A stretch of DNA of 64,000 nucleotides from contig JAQIJC010000001.1 in NCBI GenBank assembly GCA_036946405.1, positions 937,001 through 1,001,000 of the forward strand. The letters are read 5' to 3'. Shown here one piece after another: positions 59,388-64,000 of the stretch. The position numbers and the translations under genes are program-made. The stretch comes from Sphingomonas phyllosphaerae (lineage in GTDB: Bacteria > Pseudomonadota > Alphaproteobacteria > Sphingomonadales > Sphingomonadaceae). Numbering within the stretch: the first letter of the stretch is position 1; each line of letters starts with the position of its first letter. Below the pieces are notes generated by a model. That model worked only from the letters and a program-made list of their open reading frames with translations. It did not search any database and was not told the DNA's origin.

Positions 59388-60446
59388 TTACGACGACAGC
59401 CCGACGCGCAGCGCGGCGTTGGGGTTGTTCGTCCCGTTCGGGAAGAATCCGCCGCCGGTACGGTTCGCGCCGGTCGCGTTCAGATACACGATATTGTGCA
59501 CCTGCTCGCTGCTGCGGCTATAGGCGATGCCGTTGACGTTGGCCGGGACCAGATTGGCGGCGTTGCCGTTGCTGGCGTCCACCAGCCCCTGATCGTCGTC
59601 CGCGCCGATCCCGCGCGTGGTGTCATCGGTCGGCTTGCCGTCCAGCAGGTCGCGCGCATCGGAGATCTTCGTCGTCGCGGTGATGAGCGCGTCGGTCGAC
59701 ATGCCCTTGGCATAGAGGACGGTGCGCACGATCCCGGCGTGATACGCCTCCGCGGCAAGGATGCCCGCCGCCGCTTCCAGATAGGTTTTGTTCGTCAGCA
59801 GCGGCGCCGCGCCCTTGTACGCGGTGACCCCGACGTCCTCGAACAGGAATGCACCAAGCAGGAAGTTTTCAGGTGACGAATAGGGATTGAACGTATCGCT
59901 CGATCCGATCACGCCCGCCGCGCGCGCCGCTACGGTGAAGGCGCCGTTCGCGCCGCCGTCGATGTTGATGTTCGGCATCGCCACCGCCGCCGACCCAAGC
60001 GCTGCACGCAGGAAGGCGACGTGCGCCGCTTCGTCCGCGGCGATCTCGCGCGCATAGGCGCCCACCATCGGATCGCCGGAGAAGTCGACCTTCGCCCCGC
60101 CGGTCACGGTGCCGCCGGCGGTGCCGCCGCCGCTGGCGGTCTGCGTTGCGGACAGACCGGTCCCGTTGACCGCGTACAGATAGAATTGCGCCTCGAGATA
60201 TTCGAGGTTGAGCGCGAGGTTCAGCACGTCGCTGTCGGTGATCGCGGTCGGGGTGGGCGTCGGGGTAGGGGAGGGCGTCGGCGTCGGGTCGACCGTATCG
60301 CCGTAATCGCCGTAGCACCCCGACAGCAGCGAAGCGCCACCCAATAGCACCGCGCCGCCACCAGCGGCCTTGAGGAAGCCGCGCCGGGCGGCACGCCGCG
60401 CATCGGCGGCGGACAGGATTTCGAGAGCCTTGAACGGGTCGATCAT
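59388..60446 (-). CDS. Ferritin-like protein, Tat-exported lipoprotein (paralogue 1)
   Basis: 352 residues; AAGGAA precedes the ATG at 60446. The N-terminus carries a twin-arginine pattern (RRGFLKAAG) ending in a lipobox (LLSGC), followed by a PTPTPSPTPTP spacer. The ferritin-like domain holds di-iron-type ligands: LNLEYLEAQFYLYA, AADEAAHVAFLRAA, FLFEDVGVTAYKGA and AAEAYHAGIVRTVL. The closest family type is Ferritin_2/desiccation-related protein. Role, possibly iron or peroxide handling in the envelope, is inferred. Paralogue next door. Confidence 0.85.
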   Translation of the reverse strand: MIDPFKALEILSAADARRAARRGFLKAAGGGAVLLGGASLLSGCYGDYGDTVDPTPTPSPTPTPTPTAITDSDVLNLALNLEYLEAQFYLYAVNGTGLSATQTASGGGTAGGTVTGGAKVDFSGDPMVGAYAREIAADEAAHVAFLRAALGSAAVAMPNINIDGGANGAFTVAARAAGVIGSSDTFNPYSSPENFLLGAFLFEDVGVTAYKGAAPLLTNKTYLEAAAGILAAEAYHAGIVRTVLYAKGMSTDALITATTKISDARDLLDGKPTDDTTRGIGADDDQGLVDASNGNAANLVPANVNGIAYSRSSEQVHNIVYLNATGANRTGGGFFPNGTNNPNAALRVGLSS

Positions 60447-60499
60447 GGAAAATTCCTTCGGAGCGTCAGGGAAACATCATCGGAAGCGCACGTCGGCGC

Positions 60500-61489
60500 T
60501 CAGGTCGTCGACTTGATGTTTCCGTTGACGCCGTTGGGGAAGAAGCCGCCCATCGTCGCCGTGCCGGGGTTGAGATAGACGATGTTGAGCACCTGTCCCG
60601 GCGTGCGGCTGAAGGCGAGCCCGTTGCTGTTGAGCGGGGACAGATTGGCGGTCAGCGTGTCGCCGCTGCCAGACGGCGCGATCCCCTGATCGTCGTTCGG
60701 CGCGATGCCGCGCACCTTGTCCTCGGTCGGCGCGCCGTCCAGCGAGTCGCGCGCGGCGGCGATCTTCTCGGTCGCGTCGATCAGCCCCTGCACACCCTTC
60801 GAATAGAGCGTCGTGCGGACGATCGCGGCATGATACGCCTCGACCGCGAGGATGCCTGCGGCGGCCTCCAGGAAGGTCTTGTTGCTCAGCAATGGCGCCG
60901 CACCCTTATAGGCGGTCACCCCGACATCCTCGAAAATGAACGCGCCGAGCAGGAAGTCGGTTGGCGAGGCATAGGGATTGAAGGCGCCCGACGTGATCAC
61001 CCCGGCCGCAAGCGCGGCGGCGGTGAACGGCCCGTCGGCCGCGCCGCTGATATTGATGTTCGGCATCGCCACCGCCGCCGTGCCGAGCGCGGTGCGCAGG
61101 AACTTGACGTGCGCCAGCTCGTCGGCGGCGATCTCGCGCGCATAGGCGCCGACCAGTGGATCGGTGGTGAAGTCCACCTGCGCACCGCCGGTCACCGTGC
61201 CGCCGGCCGTGTTGCCGCCGCTCGCGGTCAGGTCGCTGGTCAGTCCGGTGCCGTTGGCCGCGTAGAGATAGAATTGCGCCTCGAGATATTCGAGATTGAG
61301 CGCGAAGTTCAGCACGTCGCTGTCGGTGACGCTGGTCTGCGCCAGTGCCGGATCGGCATAGGCGAACGCCCCGCCGACGGCGGCGACCCCCAGTGCAGCG
61401 GTGAAGAAGGCACGGCGGTTTTCCCGGCGGCGCGCACGGCCGTCGAAGGTTTCGATCAACAGATCCTGCTCGGTTCGGGCGTCTTGCAT
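60500..61489 (-). CDS. Ferritin-like protein, Tat-exported (paralogue 2)
   Basis: 329 residues from ATG 61489. Twin-arginine signal (RRENRRAFFTAALG) and an ALAQ end suggest Tat export with cleavage near residue 50; no lipobox. The domain repeats paralogue 1 almost motif for motif: LNLEYLEAQFYLYAANGTGL, AADELAHVKFLRTA, FIFEDVGVTAYKGA, AVEAYHAAIVRTTL, and the same Gly-rich loop GGTVTGGAQVDF. The C-terminal part (FFPNGVNGNI) is also shared. Divergent from the ECF sigma gene. Confidence 0.85.
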   Translation of the reverse strand: MQDARTEQDLLIETFDGRARRRENRRAFFTAALGVAAVGGAFAYADPALAQTSVTDSDVLNFALNLEYLEAQFYLYAANGTGLTSDLTASGGNTAGGTVTGGAQVDFTTDPLVGAYAREIAADELAHVKFLRTALGTAAVAMPNINISGAADGPFTAAALAAGVITSGAFNPYASPTDFLLGAFIFEDVGVTAYKGAAPLLSNKTFLEAAAGILAVEAYHAAIVRTTLYSKGVQGLIDATEKIAAARDSLDGAPTEDKVRGIAPNDDQGIAPSGSGDTLTANLSPLNSNGLAFSRTPGQVLNIVYLNPGTATMGGFFPNGVNGNIKSTT

Positions 61490-61585
61490 CGTCACTTCGC
61501 ACCTCCCACAACCCACGGGAATGACACGAAGCATCTTCCTCGACGTGGGTGAATGCAGCTACGAGACGAGTTCGGGATAGGATGC

Positions 61586-61621
61586 GGGATCGTTAAAAAA
61601 ACAATTTCAGCGGGCGATCCC
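61586..61621. promoter_or_regulatory. Inverted repeat in the sigma-gene leader
   Basis: GGGATCG (61586-61592) and CGATCCC (61615-61621) flank an AT-rich centre (TTAAAAAAACAATTTCAG) ahead of the sigma start at 61639. It could be a regulator site between the divergent genes, or a hairpin in the sigma leader. Confidence 0.3.
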
Positions 61622-61638
61622 GCCAGCGGAGTGAAGCG

Positions 61639-62223
61639 GTGACGGCAACCGACACACAGACGGCGGACGCGCGAAGAGCGACGCTCGTCGCCGCGTTGAC
61701 GATGAGCGCGGATGGAGACCGGCAGGCGTTTCGACGCGTGTACGACCTGACTGCCGCGAAGCTTTACGGCATCTGCCTGCGTATCTGTGGCGAGCGGCAG
61801 GCCGCGGAGGACGTGTTGCAGGAGGTATATCTGATCGTCTGGCGCCGCGCCGCCGCCTATCGGCCGGAGCGCAGCCATCCGGTGACGTGGCTGGCGACGA
61901 TCGCGCGCAACCGCGCGCTCGACTGGCGACGCTCGCCGCGCGGCCGCGCCTTCGCGCCGATCCCGACCGACGATGCGCACGAATCGGTCGATGACGCGCT
62001 GCCGGCGGATCAGGCGATGGTCGCCATCGAGGACGGGCAGCGGCTCGATCTCTGCCTGGAGGAACTCGACGAGCGGCCGCGCCACGCGATCCGGTCGGCA
62101 TTCCTCGACGGGCTCACCTATGCCGATGTCGCCGGGCGCGCGGGCGTTCCGCTGCCGACGATGAAGAGCATCATCCGTCGTGCGTTGATCCGTCTGCGGG
62201 AGTGTCTGAACGATGACGCCTGA
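61639..62223 (+). CDS. ECF-type RNA polymerase sigma factor
   Basis: 194 residues from GTG 61639 with GGAGTGAAG upstream. Sigma-2 region: GDRQAFRRVYDLTAAKLYGI, AAEDVLQEVYLIVWRRAAAY, VTWLATIARNRALDWRR; sigma-4: PRHAIRSAFLDGLTYADVAG and VPLPTMKSIIRRALIRLREC. The type is near SigK/SigL-like ECFs that go with RskA anti-sigma factors. The next gene overlaps its stop. The adjacent divergent ferritin-like genes are candidate targets. Confidence 0.92.
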   Translation: MTATDTQTADARRATLVAALTMSADGDRQAFRRVYDLTAAKLYGICLRICGERQAAEDVLQEVYLIVWRRAAAYRPERSHPVTWLATIARNRALDWRRSPRGRAFAPIPTDDAHESVDDALPADQAMVAIEDGQRLDLCLEELDERPRHAIRSAFLDGLTYADVAGRAGVPLPTMKSIIRRALIRLRECLNDDA

Positions 62224-62917
62224 CGATCGCATTCTGGCGGCCGAGCTGGTGATCGGCCTGCTCGCGGAGGAAGAGGCCGCCGCGGCGGAAGCGCGGCGGG
62301 CGCAGGATGCCGATTTCGCCGCCGAGGTCGACTGGTGGGAAACCCGCTTCGCGCCGCTGTTCGATCACTATCCCGAGGTCGCGCCGCCGCCCCAGCTCGC
62401 GGCGCGGATCGAGGCGATGCTGGGGCTGCCGCACGTCGCGGGACGTACGAAGCGCGTGCACTGGCGCTCGCTCGCGTTCGGCGCGACCGGTGGCGCGCTC
62501 GCCGCGTCGCTCGCCGCATGGCTGCTCACCCCCGCCACCGTGACGCCGCCCGCGCCGCCGGTGACGGTGCCGGCGGCGCCGGCGAAGCTGATGATCGCGC
62601 AGCTGGCGTGGACCGACAAGACGAAGACGCCTGCCCCGGTCGCGATCGTCGAAGCGACGACCGGGTCGGTGCGGTTGAGCCGCGCCGTCGACACGCCCGC
62701 CGGTCGCGACGGACAATTGTGGCGGATTCCGGCGGGCGGCAAGCCGATCCCGCTCGGCTTGCTGCCGCGTGGCGACGGGCGTGAGGTGCGCGTCGCGCTC
62801 GCCAACCTGCCGGTGGCAGGCAGCACGCTGGCGATCTCGATCGAGCCGCTCGGCGGGTCGCCGACCGGGCAACCGACCGGACCGGTGGTGCTGGCCGGGA
62901 CGGTGGAGCGTTTGTGA
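62213..62917 (+). CDS. RskA-type anti-sigma factor
   Basis: 234 residues overlapping the sigma gene by 11 bases. The N-terminal LAAELVIGLLAEEEAAAAEA is the sigma-binding part; a single membrane helix (SLAFGATGGALAASLAAWLL, about 86-105) precedes a periplasmic RskA domain with LVRIP-like text (GQLWRIPAGGKPIPLGLLPR). It would hold the sigma factor at the membrane until an envelope signal. No zinc-binding HxxxCxxC is present. Confidence 0.9.
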   Translation: MTPDDRILAAELVIGLLAEEEAAAAEARRAQDADFAAEVDWWETRFAPLFDHYPEVAPPPQLAARIEAMLGLPHVAGRTKRVHWRSLAFGATGGALAASLAAWLLTPATVTPPAPPVTVPAAPAKLMIAQLAWTDKTKTPAPVAIVEATTGSVRLSRAVDTPAGRDGQLWRIPAGGKPIPLGLLPRGDGREVRVALANLPVAGSTLAISIEPLGGSPTGQPTGPVVLAGTVERL

Positions 62918-62960
62918 TCGTCGACGGGACAGCAACACCCGATCGCTGCCCCAGGGTTTT

Positions 62961-62990
62961 GAAGGCTTACGGGAAGAGCCTTCCGGATTT
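62961..62990 (+). terminator. Possible terminator after the sigma/anti-sigma operon
   Basis: GAAGGCT (62961-62967), a nine-base loop, AGCCTTC (62977-62983), then CGGATTTT. Seven-base stem with a weak T-run, 44 bases after the anti-sigma stop. Confidence 0.45.
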
Positions 62991-63062
62991 TCATCGATCT
63001 TCAAGGTACTTCGACGTGGCTTGATCTGAATTTATTTACCAGACCGCGTTAGCGTCCCGCGT

Positions 63063-64000
63063 ATGTGGACCTGGAGCAAGTGTGCGCCATTCAGGCGGTG
63101 GAACGTCGTCGCGGATCGCCGTGGCGGCGTCAGCGTGCTCGCGGCGCTCTCCGCGGTCAGCCTGATCGGCATGGCCAGTTTCGCGGTCGATCTCAATCGC
63201 GGCTACGAGACCATGGTGTCGAACCAGCGCGTCGCCGATATGGCCGCGCTGGCCGCCGCGGTCGCTTATGGTGCGGCAAAGAACGAGGCGATCCTCCAGC
63301 CCACCGCGCAGGATCTGGCGACCGTTCACGGCATTACCAACGGCACCGTCGTGGCGCGACTGGTGACCGACGTGCCGACGCCCGGCGCGAAGGCGGTGCA
63401 GGTGACGATCACCGTGCCGCTCAACATCACGCTTGGCCGTGTGCTCGGGCTCGGTGCCAGCTATCCCGTCAGCACCATCGCTACCGCAAGCCTCGCCACG
63501 CAGTCGACCGCCGGCTGCATCGTCGGGCTCGCGAACTCGGGCAACGCGATCGAGACGCAGGGCGGGGCCACGATCAACGCGGCGGCGTGCGCGGTCGCGG
63601 GGGTCGGGACGGTCGCGAACAACGGCAACGGCATCACCGCGAAGAACATCATTTCCGGCGCGGGCGACATCGTGAACAATTACGGCACGCTCAGCGCCGA
63701 TCTGCTCCGCTACGCCGGCACTTTCACCAATCCGAGCTGGAACAACAACGTGCCGAGCGCGGACAAGCGCGTGAAGCAGAGCTCCACCGTCACCGATCCG
63801 CTGGCCGACAATCTCGATCTCAGCAGCGCGCGGTCGCTGATCGGGACGTGGCGTGCGCCGGCCACCCTCGCCAACCCGACCACGCCAGGCGGGGGCGCGG
63901 CCTGGTCGTTCAGCAGCACGCCGTCGCCGGCGGTCGTCGCATTTCGCAAGGGGGGCAGCAGCAACTTCGTCGTGCCGGCCGGCAATTACACGATCGACAC
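63063..64000 (+). CDS. TadG-like pilus/secretion protein, N-terminal part (runs off the window)
   Basis: At least 312 residues from ATG 63063, open to the window end. An N-terminal block DRRGGVSVLAALSAVSLIGM (about 18-37, hydrophobic with the tight-adherence TadE/G pattern) is followed by SFAVDLNRGYETMVSNQRVA and DMAALAAAVAYG, the usual TadG start. The Gly/Asn/Thr-rich remainder has Cys pairs in STAGCIVGLANSG and NAAACAVAGVG. TadG-like proteins assist Flp-pilus assembly; no other tad gene is visible before the window ends. Confidence 0.82.
   Translation, partial: MWTWSKCAPFRRWNVVADRRGGVSVLAALSAVSLIGMASFAVDLNRGYETMVSNQRVADMAALAAAVAYGAAKNEAILQPTAQDLATVHGITNGTVVARLVTDVPTPGAKAVQVTITVPLNITLGRVLGLGASYPVSTIATASLATQSTAGCIVGLANSGNAIETQGGATINAAACAVAGVGTVANNGNGITAKNIISGAGDIVNNYGTLSADLLRYAGTFTNPSWNNNVPSADKRVKQSSTVTDPLADNLDLSSARSLIGTWRAPATLANPTTPGGGAAWSFSSTPSPAVVAFRKGGSSNFVVPAGNYTID

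Overview
The window is GC-rich chromosomal DNA from an alphaproteobacterium, very probably a sphingomonad (Sphingomonas or a close relative). This rests on gene content and order: a suf cluster led by an Rrf2 regulator, xseB-ispA-coaD-cyclophilin-queA, fur-plsC-miaB-phoH-ybeY-CBS protein, a MipZ division ATPase, frequent GTG/TTG starts, and many short intergenic palindromic repeats. I saw no rRNA, tRNA, CRISPR array, prophage or transposase. About 68 protein genes are supported, most of them core metabolism.

Layout. 1-8 kb: the 5' part of an M16 peptidase gene, an LpxO-like hydroxylase, an NfuA-type Fe-S scaffold, a nitroreductase, tsaB-rimI, fur, plsC, a lipoprotein cytochrome c and miaB. 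8-13 kb: phoH and ybeY separated by a vapBC toxin-antitoxin pair, a CorC-type CBS protein, a sorbosone/PQQ-type dehydrogenase and a GIY-YIG gene broken by a stop codon. 13-18 kb: long-chain acyl-CoA synthetase, gamma-glutamyltransferase and pyrD. 18-24 kb: an Rrf2 regulator and sufB-C-D-S-T-A. 24-36 kb: a YihY membrane protein and a complete glycogen operon (glgP-glgB-glgC-glgA-pgm-glgX) with overlapping starts and stops, closed by a convergent PilZ gene. 37-45 kb: M24 peptidase plus MFS exporter; PepSY membrane protein plus a DUF2946-like protein; an OPT transporter coupled to OsmC; a PaiB-like flavoprotein; a secreted beta-propeller. 45-49 kb: GNAT, hom, thrC, and a locally duplicated block. 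49-57 kb: murA, a Crp/Fnr regulator, phosphomannomutase with a membrane J-protein, mipZ, panC, xseB, ispA and coaD. 57-64 kb: cyclophilin, queA, two Tat-exported ferritin-like paralogues divergent from an ECF sigma/anti-sigma pair, and the start of a TadG-like pilus protein.

The less expected signals lie between the genes. There are two candidate small RNAs with strong intrinsic terminators (upstream of the suf cluster, and divergent from hom). A 39-codon membrane-peptide gene with a good ribosome binding site lies opposite the glg operon. A twin-palindrome candidate operator precedes vapBC, and a perfect inverted repeat precedes the Rrf2 gene. A decayed copy of a small gene's 3' end sits beside a repeat element. 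At least seven families of palindromic intergenic repeats are present, one of them inside the suf operon between sufB and sufC. The ferritin-like/ECF locus is the best candidate for a poorly described system.
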